Assembly (NCBI RefSeq): GCF_028369135.1
Contig: NZ_JAPWHW010000006.1
Span: 147,867-211,866, forward strand
Reading direction: 5' to 3'
Source of the DNA: Roseovarius sp. ZX-A-9
GTDB lineage: Bacteria; Pseudomonadota; Alphaproteobacteria; Rhodobacterales; Rhodobacteraceae
Length of the DNA stretch: 64,000 nt
Numbering within the stretch: position 1 is the first letter of the stretch; every line of letters begins with the position of its first letter. Shown piece by piece: positions 20,020 to 29,653 of this stretch. The translations under genes were made by a program, and so were the position numbers. A model generated the notes under the pieces. That model worked only from the letters and a program-made list of their open reading frames with translations. It had not been told where the DNA came from and did not search any database.

Positions 20020-20067
20020 TTTTTCAATTTTTCAATTTTTCGAAAAACGATTTCAAAAAAGTATCGT
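20020..20067. promoter_or_regulatory. bhcR-bhcA divergent control region, candidate BhcR operator
   Basis: Three 8-base direct repeats TTTTTCAA, TTTTTCAA, TTTTTCGA occupy 20020-20043. The third is part of the perfect palindrome TTTTTCGAAAAA (20036-20047). ACGAT and ATCGT (20047-20051 and 20063-20067) form a further inverted repeat around TTCAAAAAAGT. This strongly AT-rich patch sits midway between the divergent starts and is the obvious candidate for regulator binding. Confidence 0.6.
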
Positions 20068-20131
20068 CAGATGTGCCGAGCAAATACAAAGGGGTCAGAG
20101 GTCATCAACCCGAGGTCAACAGGAGACAACA

Positions 20132-21322
20132 ATGAGCTTTCAGAACCCCACATTCATCCCCGGTCCCACCAACATGCCCGAAGCCCTGCGCCGGGCCTGC
20201 GACATGCCGACCATCGACCACCGCTCGCCCGTTTTCGGCAAGCTCCTGCATCCCTGCCTTGACGGTGTGCGCCGGGTTATGAAATCCGACAATGCCAAGA
20301 TCTTCATCTTCCCTTCCACCGGCACCGGCGGTTGGGAAACCGCGATCAGCAACACGCTTAGCAAGGGTGACGGCGTTCTGGCGGCGCGCAACGGCATGTT
20401 CAGTCACCGCTGGATCGACATGTGCCAGCGTCACGGGCTGAATGTTCAGGTCATCGAAACCCCCTGGGGTCAGGGCCTGCCCGCCGACCGCTACGAGGAA
20501 ATCCTGCGCGCCGATACCGCCCATCAGATCAAGGTCGTGCTGGCCACGCATAACGAAACCGCCACCGGCGTGAAATCCGACATCGCGGCCATTCGCCGGG
20601 CGCTGGACGCCGCCAGCCATCCGGCGCTGCTGTTCGTGGACGGTGTCAGCTCGATCGGGTCGATGGATTTCCGGTTTGACGAATGGGGTGTCGATATCGC
20701 CGTCACCGGCAGCCAGAAGGGTTTCATGTTGCCGCCGGGGCTTGCGATCATCGGTTTCTCGGACAAGGCCATCGCCGCCTCCAAAACCGCCGATCTGCCG
20801 CGCACCTTCTTTGATATCAATGACATGCAGAGTGGCTACAACGCCAACGCATACCCCTACACGCCCCCTGCCGGGCTGATGAACGGGCTCAAGCTGTCGC
20901 TGGAGATGCTGCTGGACGAAGGGCTGGAAAACGTCTTTGCCCGTCATGCCCGGATCGCCTCAGGCGTGCGCGCCGCCGTCGATGCCTGGGGGCTGGAGCT
21001 TTGCGCCGTGTCGCCTGACACCTATTCCGATACCGTCAGCGCCGTCCGCACGCCCGAAGGGTTCAACGCAACCGATATCGTGACCCATGCCAGCAATGTC
21101 TACGGCGTTGCCCTTGGCGGGGGCCTGGGCGAATTGGCCGGCAAGGCGTTCCGCATCGGCCACCTGGGCAGCCTGACGGATGTGATGATGCTGAGCGGAC
21201 TGGCCACGGCAGAGATGTGCATGGTCGATCTCGGGCTGGATATCACGCTGGGCTCCGGCGTTGCCGCAGCGCAGGAATACTACCGAAACAATCGCGTGGT
21301 TGCCCTGCAGAGAGCAGCCTGA
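20132..21322 (+). CDS. bhcA: L-aspartate--glyoxylate aminotransferase
   Basis: PLP class-V aminotransferase (396 residues), the entry enzyme of the beta-hydroxyaspartate cycle: it transfers the amino group of aspartate to glyoxylate, giving oxaloacetate and glycine. The N-terminus FIPGPTNMPEALRRACDMPT, the phosphate-binding FPSTGTGGWETAISN, and the PLP lysine in VTGSQKGFMLPPGLA (Lys196) are visible. AGGAGA 5 bases upstream fixes the start at 20132. It leads the bhcABCD operon, divergent from bhcR. Confidence 0.94.
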   Translation: MSFQNPTFIPGPTNMPEALRRACDMPTIDHRSPVFGKLLHPCLDGVRRVMKSDNAKIFIFPSTGTGGWETAISNTLSKGDGVLAARNGMFSHRWIDMCQRHGLNVQVIETPWGQGLPADRYEEILRADTAHQIKVVLATHNETATGVKSDIAAIRRALDAASHPALLFVDGVSSIGSMDFRFDEWGVDIAVTGSQKGFMLPPGLAIIGFSDKAIAASKTADLPRTFFDINDMQSGYNANAYPYTPPAGLMNGLKLSLEMLLDEGLENVFARHARIASGVRAAVDAWGLELCAVSPDTYSDTVSAVRTPEGFNATDIVTHASNVYGVALGGGLGELAGKAFRIGHLGSLTDVMMLSGLATAEMCMVDLGLDITLGSGVAAAQEYYRNNRVVALQRAA

Positions 21323-21340
21323 AAAAGGGAGCGAGGTCAG

Positions 21341-22306
21341 ATGTATATTCCCACCTTCGAAGACATGAAGGCGGCGCATGAACGGGTCAAACCCCATATT
21401 CATCGCACCCCCGTTCTGACCTCGTCCTATCTCGACGAATTGACTGGCGCGCAGTTGTTCTTCAAATGCGAGAACTTCCAGAAAGCGGCGGCGTTCAAGG
21501 TCAGGGGCGCGTGCAACGCCGTCTTTGGCCTGTCCGACGCGGATGCGGCCAAAGGCGTGTGCACCCACAGTTCGGGCAATCACGCGCTGTCGCTCAGCTA
21601 TGCGGCGGGCCGGCGGGGAATCCCGTGCAACGTGGTCATGCCACGCACCGCGCCGCAGGCCAAGAAGGATGCCGTCAGGGGCTATGGCGGCAAAATCACC
21701 GAGTGCGAGCCATCGACCAGCAGCCGCGAGGCAGTGTTTGCCGAAGTGCAGGCCGCGACCGGAGGGGATTTCGTGCATCCCTATAACGATCCGCGGGTGA
21801 TCGCCGGGCAAGGCACCTGCAGCCGCGAATTGCTGGAGCAGGTGCAGGCGGATCACGGTGGTGGGCTCGACATGGTGGTGGCCCCGATCGGTGGCGGTGG
21901 CATGATCTCGGGCACCTGCCTGACCCTGTCGAACATCGCCCCCGAGGTGCAGATCATCGCGGCCGAGCCCGAGCAGGCAGATGACGCCTGTCGCAGCTTC
22001 AAGGCGGGCCATATCATTGCCGATGATGCGCCCGACACCGTCGCCGACGGGCTGAAGGTGCCGCTGAAGGAACTGACATGGCATTTTGTCTCGAACCACG
22101 TGACGGATATTCTGACCGCCAGCGAGGACGAGATCATCGATGCGATGAAACTGATCTGGAAGCGGATGAAGATCGTCATGGAAGCCAGCAGCGCCGTGCC
22201 GCTGGCGACCGTACTGAAAAACAAGGACCGGTTCGCGGGCAAGCGCGTCGGTATCATCGTCACGGGCGGCAATGTCGATCTAGACCTGCTGCCGTGGCTC
22301 AAGTGA
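21341..22306 (+). CDS. bhcB: beta-hydroxyaspartate dehydratase
   Basis: PLP fold-type II dehydratase of the serine/threonine dehydratase/racemase family (321 residues), converting erythro-beta-hydroxyaspartate to iminosuccinate. The PLP lysine is Lys53 in QKAAAFKVRGACNAV, the SSGNHALSLSYA loop holds the substrate carboxylate, and PIGGGGMISG is the phosphate-binding glycine loop. It lies 18 bases after bhcA. Family membership alone would allow threonine dehydratase or serine racemase; the operon makes the bhcB call secure. Confidence 0.93.
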   Translation: MYIPTFEDMKAAHERVKPHIHRTPVLTSSYLDELTGAQLFFKCENFQKAAAFKVRGACNAVFGLSDADAAKGVCTHSSGNHALSLSYAAGRRGIPCNVVMPRTAPQAKKDAVRGYGGKITECEPSTSSREAVFAEVQAATGGDFVHPYNDPRVIAGQGTCSRELLEQVQADHGGGLDMVVAPIGGGGMISGTCLTLSNIAPEVQIIAAEPEQADDACRSFKAGHIIADDAPDTVADGLKVPLKELTWHFVSNHVTDILTASEDEIIDAMKLIWKRMKIVMEASSAVPLATVLKNKDRFAGKRVGIIVTGGNVDLDLLPWLK

Positions 22307-22317
22307 GGGAAAAGACC

Positions 22318-23481
22318 ATGAATGCATCTGTAGATTTTTCGAAGTTCGAAGTCGGCTATGACATTCCGGCCGTTCCCGGCATGGACGAGGCCGATATCCA
22401 GACGCCCTGCCTGGTGCTGGATCTGGATGCGCTGGAGCGCAACATCAAGAAAATGGGCGACTATGCCAAGGCGCATGGCATGCGTCACCGCGCCCATGGC
22501 AAGATGCACAAGTCGGTTGACGTGCTGAAGCTGCAACAGGAATTGGGCGCCGCCTGTGGCGTGTGCTGTCAGAAGGTTTCCGAGGCAGAGGTGTTCGTGC
22601 GCGGCGGCATCAAGGATGTGATGGTGTCCAACCAGGTGACCGAACCGGCCAAGATCGACCGGCTGGCCCGCCTGCCCAAGAGGGGCGCGCGCATTCTGGT
22701 CTGTGTCGATGACCCCGAGAACGTCAAGGCGCTGTCCGAGGCGGCGGTGAAACATGGCACCGAACTGGAGGCGCTGGTCGAGATCGATTGCGGCGCCGGG
22801 CGCTGCGGTGTGAGCACCACGCAGGACGTCGTGAACATCGCCAAGCTGATCGACGCGGCACCGAACCTGAAATTCGCAGGTATTCAGGCCTACCAGGGCG
22901 CGATGCAGCACATGGACCTTTATGCCGACCGAAAGGAAAAGCTGGATGCGGCCATCGCGCAGGTCGCCGAGGCGGTTCAGGGGCTGAAAAGCAACGGGCT
23001 GGAATGCGATATCGTGGGCGGCGGCGGCACCGGCTCGTATTATTTCGAGAGCGGTTCGAACGTCTATAACGAGCTTCAATGCGGCTCTTACGCCTTCATG
23101 GATGCCGATTACGGTCGTATCCTGGACAAGGATGGCAAGCGGATCGACGACGGCGAGTGGGAAAACGCGCTGTTCATCCTGACCACGGTGATGAGCCATG
23201 CCAAGGCCGACAAGGCGATTGTCGATGCCGGGCTCAAGGCGCAGTCGGTCGATAGCGGGCTGCCTTTCATCTTTGGCCGCACTGATGTCGAATACGTGAA
23301 ATGTTCGGACGAACATGGCGTGGTTGCTGATCCCGATGGCGCGCTGGCGGTGAATGACAAGCTCCGGCTGGTTCCCGGTCACTGCGATCCGACCTGCAAC
23401 GTGCATGACTGGTACGTGGGCGTTCGGAACGGCAAGGTCGAAACCGTCTGGCCCGTCTCGGCCCGCGGCAAGGCCTACTGA
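22318..23481 (+). CDS. bhcC: beta-hydroxyaspartate aldolase
   Basis: PLP enzyme of the D-threonine aldolase/alanine-racemase fold (387 residues), joining glycine and glyoxylate to form erythro-beta-hydroxyaspartate. The N-terminal barrel has the PLP lysine in RHRAHGKMHKSVDVL (about Lys62). C-terminal PGHCDPTCNVHDWY contains the His and Asp metal ligands typical of this aldolase class. It starts 11 bases after bhcB. Two GC-rich hairpins follow the stop and separate it from bhcD. Confidence 0.94.
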   Translation: MNASVDFSKFEVGYDIPAVPGMDEADIQTPCLVLDLDALERNIKKMGDYAKAHGMRHRAHGKMHKSVDVLKLQQELGAACGVCCQKVSEAEVFVRGGIKDVMVSNQVTEPAKIDRLARLPKRGARILVCVDDPENVKALSEAAVKHGTELEALVEIDCGAGRCGVSTTQDVVNIAKLIDAAPNLKFAGIQAYQGAMQHMDLYADRKEKLDAAIAQVAEAVQGLKSNGLECDIVGGGGTGSYYFESGSNVYNELQCGSYAFMDADYGRILDKDGKRIDDGEWENALFILTTVMSHAKADKAIVDAGLKAQSVDSGLPFIFGRTDVEYVKCSDEHGVVADPDGALAVNDKLRLVPGHCDPTCNVHDWYVGVRNGKVETVWPVSARGKAY

Positions 23482-23490
23482 GCAAGAGCT

Positions 23491-23541
23491 TCGCGGCGCA
23501 CAGGCGCGCCGCGATCCGTCGGGGGCCCTGCCCCGGCCCCC
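23491..23541 (+). repeat. twin hairpins in the bhcC-bhcD gap, REP-like
   Basis: The first stem is a perfect 9-bp pair (TCGCGGCGC/GCGCCGCGA, 23491-23514). The second is GGGGGCC/GGCCCCC (23521-23541), followed by CCGGAGTAGTTT. From general familiarity, GC-rich stems followed by CCGGAGTATTT-like sequence recur between genes in Rhodobacterales genomes, so this may be a dispersed palindromic element. Being inside an operon it could also stabilise the bhcABC part of the message. Confidence 0.55.
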
Positions 23542-23574
23542 CGGAGTAGTTTCCCAAAGAAGAAAGCCCGAAAG

Positions 23575-24540
23575 ATGCTGATCGTTCCCGAACGTGAAAT
23601 CGCCGACCTGATGACCAGAGGCGCCGCATTTGACGCCGTCGAAGGGGTCTTTGCCGCAATGGCATCGCAGGACGCCTACAACTTTCCGGTGATCCGCGAG
23701 GCGATCGGGCACGAGGATGCGCTTTATGGCTTCAAGGGCGGATTTGACAAGGCGGGCATGGCGCTGGGGCTGAAGGCCGGGGGCTACTGGCCGAACAACC
23801 TCGAAAAGCACGGTATCATCAACCACCAGTCCACGGTGTTCCTGTTCGATCCGGACACTGGCCGAGTCCGCGCGATGGTTGGCGGCAACCTGTTGACCGC
23901 ATTGCGCACGGCGGCGGCGTCTTCGGTTTCGATCAAGCATCTGGCGCGCGAGGATGCCCGCGTCATCGGCATGATCGGCGCGGGCCATCAGGCCACGTTC
24001 CAGTTGCGCGCGGCACTGGAGCAGCGCACCTTCGATAAGGTCATCGGCTGGAATTTCCACCCAGAGATGCTGCCCAACCTGCAAAAGGTCGCCGACGAGG
24101 CGGGGCTGCCCTTCGAGGCGGTCGAGCTGGACGGGCTGCGCGCGGCCGATGTGCTGATTTCCATCACGTCGTCATTTGACGCGATCCTGAAGGCCGATCA
24201 GGTCAGCCCCGGCACCCATATCGCCTGCATGGGCACCGACACGAAGGGCAAGCAGGAGGTCGATCCGGCGCTGCTGGCGCGGGCCACGGTCTTTACCGAC
24301 GAGGTGGCGCAATCGGTCAGCATCGGCGAGGCGCAGCACGCAATCGCGGCGGGGCTGATCACCGAGGCCGATGTGCATCAGCTGGGCGCGGTGATCAACG
24401 GCACCCATACCGGACGCGGATCAGAGGATGAGATCACCCTGTTCGATGGCACCGGCGTGGGCCTGCAGGATCTGGCGGTTGCCGCCAGCGTCGTGGAACT
24501 GGCGGTGCAGAAGGGCATCACCATCGAGGTCGATTTCTGA
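23575..24540 (+). CDS. bhcD: iminosuccinate reductase
   Basis: Ornithine cyclodeaminase/mu-crystallin family NAD(P)H enzyme (321 residues). It closes the beta-hydroxyaspartate cycle by reducing iminosuccinate to L-aspartate, so regenerating the amino donor for BhcA. GGNLLTALRTAAASSVSIKH and the Rossmann motif VIGMIGAGHQATFQLRAALE (about 120-150) are the family signatures. The hairpin-containing gap before it is the only sizeable gap in the operon. Confidence 0.93.
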   Translation: MLIVPEREIADLMTRGAAFDAVEGVFAAMASQDAYNFPVIREAIGHEDALYGFKGGFDKAGMALGLKAGGYWPNNLEKHGIINHQSTVFLFDPDTGRVRAMVGGNLLTALRTAAASSVSIKHLAREDARVIGMIGAGHQATFQLRAALEQRTFDKVIGWNFHPEMLPNLQKVADEAGLPFEAVELDGLRAADVLISITSSFDAILKADQVSPGTHIACMGTDTKGKQEVDPALLARATVFTDEVAQSVSIGEAQHAIAAGLITEADVHQLGAVINGTHTGRGSEDEITLFDGTGVGLQDLAVAASVVELAVQKGITIEVDF

Positions 24541-24827
24541 TCGAGCGGGCCGGGTTTTACGGCCCCGACATCGGAAACGACAGGATTGGTCGCCGAAATC
24601 CGGGCATTCCCCCCGAGAGCGACCAACGGCAGGTCTGTGAACCTCTCCCTTATCGCAGGCCTGTCCGCCCTCCCTGCCCGGCCCCCGGCGCGACGGAGAG
24701 CTTTCGCAAAAATTCCAATATGCAGCTTTTTGCAAAACCATGTAGAACACGCATAGGCCACACCCGCATTTTCGCATTATTGTGGCCGCAGGCTATTGCC
24801 GGAACGGCTTGAAGGAAGGACTGAACC

Positions 24828-25334
24828 ATGTTGCTGGGCTTGGCGCTGCTTTATGTCGGGGCCGTCCTCTTTCTCAACGGTCTGTGGCAATGCGACAAGA
24901 TCGCAAGCCGCGAGATAATCGTGATCAATCTGGTTGTGGCCGGCCTCTCTTTTCTGGTGGCGGTGCATAGCGCCATCCTGGCCGACAGTATCGACGGTGT
25001 CCGCGCGGCCGCGATGACGCTGCTTTTTGCCATCACCTATCTATGGGTTGCCTATAACCAGATCTACGATTGCGACGAGCGGGGATTGGGGTGGTTCAGC
25101 TTTTTCGTGGCCATCACCGTGCTGCCCATGGCGGTGGTCGGACTTGGCACGGCAAACGGGCTGATGGACGTCTGGCTCGGGCTTTGCTGGGCGGGCTGGG
25201 CGGTGCTGTGGTTTCTCAACTTCCTGCGGCATGTCGGGCGCTGGCCGATCAAGCGCGTGACCGGGATCATCACTTCGTTTCTCGGCATCACTACTGGCTG
25301 GATGCCCGGGCTGGCGCTGCTCTGGGGCTATTGA
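24828..25334 (+). CDS. AmiS/UreI family transporter
   Basis: Small integral membrane protein (168 residues) with about six hydrophobic helices, beginning MLLGLALLYVGAVLFLNGLW and ending ITTGWMPGLALLWGY. Family members include the acid-gated urea channel UreI and the amide transporter AmiS. The start is supported by AGGAAGGA upstream. It follows bhcD by 287 bases on the same strand, in a block where urea is a predicted product of AllA, so urea or short-amide permeation is a sensible guess. Gating residues cannot be judged. Confidence 0.85.
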   Translation: MLLGLALLYVGAVLFLNGLWQCDKIASREIIVINLVVAGLSFLVAVHSAILADSIDGVRAAAMTLLFAITYLWVAYNQIYDCDERGLGWFSFFVAITVLPMAVVGLGTANGLMDVWLGLCWAGWAVLWFLNFLRHVGRWPIKRVTGIITSFLGITTGWMPGLALLWGY

Positions 25335-25343
25335 GCCGCAGGG

Positions 25344-26090
25344 TCAGAACAGCCGGGCAAAGAACACCGCGCTCATGCCAAAGCCGATGGCCGCGATCAG
25401 TCCGCGCAGCACCGGCATCGGAATGATCCGCGCCAGCGGCGCCCCGGCATAGCCCCCGGCGGTCGAGGCGATCATCATCACGATTGCCTGGTGCCACTCG
25501 ACAAGGCCCGCCACGGCAAAGGTTGCCACCGAAATGCCCGACAGGGCGAAAGAGAGCCCGTTCTTCAATCCGTTCATCTGGTGCAGGTTCGACATCCCCC
25601 AGAGTGAAAAGAGCGCCAGCAGGACAATCCCCAGCCCGCCGTTGAAATAGCCACCATAGACGCTGACCGCGAAGAGCCCGGCACTGCCGTAAGGCGTCAC
25701 CGAGCGCGATTTGGCCGCCGCCCAGGCCCGGATCGGCCCCCCAAAGAGAAACACCAGCGTCGCACCGAGCAGCAGGACCGGCACAACCACGGAAAACGCC
25801 GCGTCTGACGAGACCAGCAGCAGCAGACTGCCCAGCAGCGCGCCCGCCAATGTCACCAGTGTCAGGCGGATCAGAAGCGCGCGGTCGAAAGCGCGCATTT
25901 CGGGCAGAAACCCAAGCGCGCCGCTGGCATAGCCCGGAAAGACCGCGACCGCGCTGGTGGCGTTGGCCGCCACTGGCGGCACACCGGTAAAGATCAGGGC
26001 CGGCAAGGTCAGGAAAGTGCCGCCCCCCGCTATGGTGTTAAGCGCGCCGGCGCCGAAGCCCGCGAGGATCAGGACGATGAGATCGAACAT
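25344..26090 (-). CDS. TSUP family membrane protein (TauE/SafE-like)
   Basis: About 248 residues and mostly hydrophobic, with the duplicated TSUP layout: GAGALNTIAGGGTFLTLPAL near the N-terminus and GGYFNGGLGIVLLALFSL in the middle. The family exports or imports sulfonates, sulfite and other small anions; here the substrate is unknown. The start is uncertain: MFDLIVLI at 26090, MPMFDL at 26096, or a start further upstream at 26126. It is tail to tail with the AmiS/UreI gene (9 bases between stops) and upstream of no obvious partner. Confidence 0.82.
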   Translation of the reverse strand: MFDLIVLILAGFGAGALNTIAGGGTFLTLPALIFTGVPPVAANATSAVAVFPGYASGALGFLPEMRAFDRALLIRLTLVTLAGALLGSLLLLVSSDAAFSVVVPVLLLGATLVFLFGGPIRAWAAAKSRSVTPYGSAGLFAVSVYGGYFNGGLGIVLLALFSLWGMSNLHQMNGLKNGLSFALSGISVATFAVAGLVEWHQAIVMMIASTAGGYAGAPLARIIPMPVLRGLIAAIGFGMSAVFFARLF

Positions 26091-26220
26091 GGGCATACAC
26101 CACCAAAAGGGACGCGGGCGCGTCATCGCCTGCGCCCGTCTTGTTCAGCCTTTCGCGCAGCGGGTCAACCCGCCCTGCTATCGGCCATATCGGTGGCGAG
26201 GGCGGATGGGAGAGGTGATT

Positions 26221-27663
26221 TCAGGAACGGTGGTCCTTGACCAGTTCGCCGTCGCCGTGACCGGCCAAACCGCCAGAGACTTCATCGGTGGCCTCGTCCG
26301 ACAGGTCTTCGGGCAGGATCAGGTTCAGGACGATGGCGATCAGGGCCGCAGGCAGCAGACCGCTGGTCAGCAGGATACGCGCGGTATCCGGCAGATATTG
26401 AACCGCCTTGGGATCAAGCTGCAAACCCAGACCGATTGACAGGGCAATCGCGAAGATCACCATGTTGCGCCGGTTCCACTTCACATCCGACAGCATCGAG
26501 ATACCCGCGGCCACGACCATGCCGAACATCACGATAACGCCACCGCCCAGAACCTCGATCGGGATGGTGCGGATCACGGCGCCCACCTTGGGGATCATGC
26601 CGCAGACGATCAGGAAGATCGCACCGATCGTCACCACATGGCGGCTCATCACGCCGGTCATGGCAATGAGGCCGACATTCTGGGAAAACGAGGTGTTGGG
26701 GAAGCCGCCAAAGACGCCTGCAACCGCGCTGCCGAGACCGTCGGCATAGGTCGCGCCGGTGATCTCCGCCTCGGTAGCCTCGCGCCCCGCGCCACCCTTG
26801 GTGATGCCCGATACGTCACCCACGGTTTCAACCGCGGATACAAAGGCCATCAGGCAGAAGCCGACGATTGCGGCAAAGCTCAGCTCGAAGCCGTATTTGA
26901 ACGGGATCGGAAAGGCGACCGGGGCCGCGCTGTTCCAGCTTGAGGCGATGCCTTCGAAGGTCACCATGCCCATGATCAGGGCATAGAGATAACCGACAAG
27001 GATTCCGATCACGACGGCAGAGACCGCGAGCATGCCGCGCCCGTAGAATTTCAGCCCGAGCGTCACGAGGACCACGACCAGCGCGGCGGACCAGTTCAGC
27101 AAGGAGCCATATTCAGGCTGGTTGATCGCAGGCACGCCACCGGCAGAATACTGGATACCGACCTTGACCAGCGCCAGACCGATCATGGTGACCACAAGCC
27201 CCGTGACCAGCGGCGGCAGGGCAAAGCGGATCTTGCCGATGAAGGTGGCGATGAAGGTGTGGAACAGGCCACCGATGACGACACCGCCAAAGAGGGCCGG
27301 CAGCGCCTCGACGCCCTTGCCCGCGACGAGCGGGATCATGATCGGAATGAAGGCAAAGCTGGTGCCCTGCACGACCGGCAGGCGTGCCCCCACGGGACCG
27401 AAGCCGATGGTCTGAAACAGGGTCGCGATCCCGGCGAACAGCATCGACATCTGGATCAGGTAGGTCATGTCAGGAAAGTTCTGCGCGCCCGCGTCAGAGC
27501 CGAAACCAAACCCCGCAGCCCCCGCGATGATGATCGCCGGCGTGACGTTCGACACGAACATTGCCAGCACGTGCTGAATCCCCAGAGGGATGGCACGGTG
27601 GAGCGCCGGTGTATAATCCGGATCCCGGAGCTGTTCTGGCGTCCCGATGGAAGTATCTGCCAT
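26221..27663 (-). CDS. NCS2 purine permease (xanthine/urate type)
   Basis: Nucleobase-cation symporter-2 protein (480 residues, about 12-14 hydrophobic segments) that would bring purine bases into the cell with protons or sodium. The substrate motif SQNVGLIAMTGVMSR in the second half is the xanthine/urate type rather than the uracil type. GGAAGGAA upstream of 27663 fixes the start. It is codirectional with allA and puuE-uraD and close to puuD, so xanthine or urate import for this pathway is a strong inference. Confidence 0.9.
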   Translation of the reverse strand: MADTSIGTPEQLRDPDYTPALHRAIPLGIQHVLAMFVSNVTPAIIIAGAAGFGFGSDAGAQNFPDMTYLIQMSMLFAGIATLFQTIGFGPVGARLPVVQGTSFAFIPIMIPLVAGKGVEALPALFGGVVIGGLFHTFIATFIGKIRFALPPLVTGLVVTMIGLALVKVGIQYSAGGVPAINQPEYGSLLNWSAALVVVLVTLGLKFYGRGMLAVSAVVIGILVGYLYALIMGMVTFEGIASSWNSAAPVAFPIPFKYGFELSFAAIVGFCLMAFVSAVETVGDVSGITKGGAGREATEAEITGATYADGLGSAVAGVFGGFPNTSFSQNVGLIAMTGVMSRHVVTIGAIFLIVCGMIPKVGAVIRTIPIEVLGGGVIVMFGMVVAAGISMLSDVKWNRRNMVIFAIALSIGLGLQLDPKAVQYLPDTARILLTSGLLPAALIAIVLNLILPEDLSDEATDEVSGGLAGHGDGELVKDHRS

Positions 27664-27736
27664 TGGCTGGGTTCCTTCCCTGTTCGCTGTGACGCGCTGA
27701 CCGCCCGCCGCCATATTGGTCAATCGTCGGAAACGG

Positions 27737-28222
27737 TCATTCTTCGATCATATAGCATGTTTCGAACCAGTGTTCTTCCAAGTTTGCGCCATCGCCGATG
27801 CGGTCGATCACTGCAAAAAGGCCCGGCTCTGACAGAGGGGTCAGAACGCCGTGCCATGTGCCCCGGTGAAAATTGATCGCCTGCCCCGGCTCGGTCAAAA
27901 ACGCGCGCGGATTTTTCGGCACTCCGCCATCATCTTCGGCCACGACCACCAGAAAGGGATCGGCCGACATCGGCACGAAAGCCTGACTGCCCTCGGGGTG
28001 CCGCTCGACCATTTTCAGCGGCAGTGGCAGCGTTTCCTTCTCGCCCTTGAAAATGCTGATACCGGCGCGGCCATCGGAGAAATCGAGGCGCGCGCGGTCG
28101 TGGAAGCGGGCACATCTGCCCTGATTGATCAGTTTTTCCGGGTTGCCCGTGGCCTGAATTACGTCGCCGTAAGGCGCCAGTGCCTCGGCGGTCAGCGGTT
28201 CGGTCTTGATCCGTATCGTCAT
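27737..28222 (-). CDS. allA: ureidoglycolate lyase
   Basis: Cupin-fold enzyme (161 residues) that splits (S)-ureidoglycolate into glyoxylate and urea. The N-terminal LTAEALAPYGDVIQATG, the central VERHPEGSQAFVPMS and the C-terminal INFHRGTWHGVLTPL, which provides active-site histidines, are characteristic. Its ATG overlaps the puuE-uraD stop (ATGA). The glyoxylate it releases is the substrate of BhcA, BhcC and malate synthase, all encoded in the window. Confidence 0.94.
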   Translation of the reverse strand: MTIRIKTEPLTAEALAPYGDVIQATGNPEKLINQGRCARFHDRARLDFSDGRAGISIFKGEKETLPLPLKMVERHPEGSQAFVPMSADPFLVVVAEDDGGVPKNPRAFLTEPGQAINFHRGTWHGVLTPLSEPGLFAVIDRIGDGANLEEHWFETCYMIEE

Positions 28223-29631
28223 GCCGAAAACTTCTCCAACAGGCGCAGTTGCGCGATGCGCTCGACCTGACGGCAGGCCTCGGCGAATTCGGTGTCGCGG
28301 TCATTGTCGATCCGGCGGCGGAACGCCTCCATGATTGAGGCCTTGGTGTTGTCGCGCACCGCGATGATGAACGGGAAGCCGAATTTCGACGTGTAGGCGT
28401 CATTCAGGGCGGTAAAACTCGCGCGTTCCTCGTCGGTCAACTCGTTCAGGCCGACCGATGCCTGTTCGGCGGTCGATTCAGCCGTCAGGCGCTTGGCCTC
28501 GGCCAGTTTGCCAGCCAGATCGGGATGTGCGGTCAGCACGCCCAGCCGCTTGTCGGCGTCGGCGCTGCGGAACACCCGGGTCAGGGCCTGATGCACACCC
28601 ATGGCGGTGTCATGGGTTGGCCCCAGTTCAAGGTCATAGGCGCCATCGGCGATCCACGGGCTATGCTCGAAGATGCAGCCGAATTCGGCAACGAAGGTTT
28701 CGCGGTCCATCTCGGAGGCGCGCATCTGGCGCAGGGGCGGGTTTTGCGATGCCCAGTGTTCGGCAATCTGCAACCGCGTCGCGAACCAGACGCCCTTGTG
28801 CGATTTGAAATGTTCCAGTGCCCGGCGCAACGCGGCGGCCCGCCCTGGACGCCCGACGATGCGGCAATGCAACCCGATGGACAGCATCTTGGGCTGCCCA
28901 GCGCATCCTTCCTCGTAGAGGTAGTCAAAACTGTCCTTGAGGTAGGATTCGAACTGCTCGCCATTGGTAAAGCCCGCCTGGATGCCGAACCGCATGTCAT
29001 TGCAGTCCATCGTGTAGGGCACGATCAGCTGGTCGCGGCCGCCTGTGCGCACCCAGTAGGGCAGATCATCGCCATAGCTGTCGGCGACATAGGCGAACTG
29101 ACCTGTCTCTGCCGCCAGCCGCACGGTGTTGTTGGAGCAGCGCCCGGTATACCAGCCGCGCGGCGCCGCGCCCGTCACTTCAGTGTGCAGGCGGATCGCT
29201 TCTGCGATCTGCGCGCGCTCCTCGGCTTCGGGCATGTCCTTGTGCTCGACCCATTTCAGGCCGTGGCTGGCGATTTCCCAGCCCGAGGCCTGCATCGCAG
29301 CGACCTGTTCGGGCGCACGCGCCAGCGCGGTGGCAACGCCGTAGACTGTGATCGGCAGATCGCCCAACATGCGATGCACACGCCAGAAACCGGCGCGCGA
29401 TCCATATTCATAGAGCGTTTCCATGTTCCAGTGACGTTGCCCCGGCCAGGGCTGCGCCCCGGTGATTTCCGACAGGAACGCCTCGGAGGCGGCATCACCG
29501 TGAAGGATGTTGTTTTCGCCACCCTCTTCGTAGTTCAACACAATCTGCACGGCGATCTTTGCACCGTTCGGCCAATTGGCGGCGGGCGGCGTAGCGCCGT
29601 ATCCTGTCATGTCACGCGGGTATCTGGTCAC
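28219..29631 (-). CDS. puuE: fused allantoinase (PuuE) and OHCU decarboxylase (UraD)
   Basis: Two purine-pathway enzymes in one 470-residue chain. Residues about 1-310 are the polysaccharide-deacetylase-type allantoinase PuuE ([35 protein letters not shown]). Residues about 315-470 are OHCU decarboxylase UraD ([48 protein letters not shown]), which acts before allantoinase in the pathway. The start is GTG at 29631, not an ATG: AGGAGG lies 7 bases upstream and the frame opens with the family's conserved TRYPRDM. The stop overlaps allA. Confidence 0.94.
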   Translation of the reverse strand: MTRYPRDMTGYGATPPAANWPNGAKIAVQIVLNYEEGGENNILHGDAASEAFLSEITGAQPWPGQRHWNMETLYEYGSRAGFWRVHRMLGDLPITVYGVATALARAPEQVAAMQASGWEIASHGLKWVEHKDMPEAEERAQIAEAIRLHTEVTGAAPRGWYTGRCSNNTVRLAAETGQFAYVADSYGDDLPYWVRTGGRDQLIVPYTMDCNDMRFGIQAGFTNGEQFESYLKDSFDYLYEEGCAGQPKMLSIGLHCRIVGRPGRAAALRRALEHFKSHKGVWFATRLQIAEHWASQNPPLRQMRASEMDRETFVAEFGCIFEHSPWIADGAYDLELGPTHDTAMGVHQALTRVFRSADADKRLGVLTAHPDLAGKLAEAKRLTAESTAEQASVGLNELTDEERASFTALNDAYTSKFGFPFIIAVRDNTKASIMEAFRRRIDNDRDTEFAEACRQVERIAQLRLLEKFSA

Positions 29632-29653
29632 TGTTCGTCCTCCTGGGTGGGAT

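Noticed and set aside
21853..24084. Minus-strand open frame of 743 codons opposite bhcB, bhcC and bhcD
   Set aside because: Spans two intergenic gaps and three well-supported genes; composition is that of an antisense shadow.
24547..24565. GGGCCG/CGGCCC hairpin just after bhcD as a terminator
   Set aside because: The stem is only 6 bp and lacks a T-run; too weak to list as a terminator.
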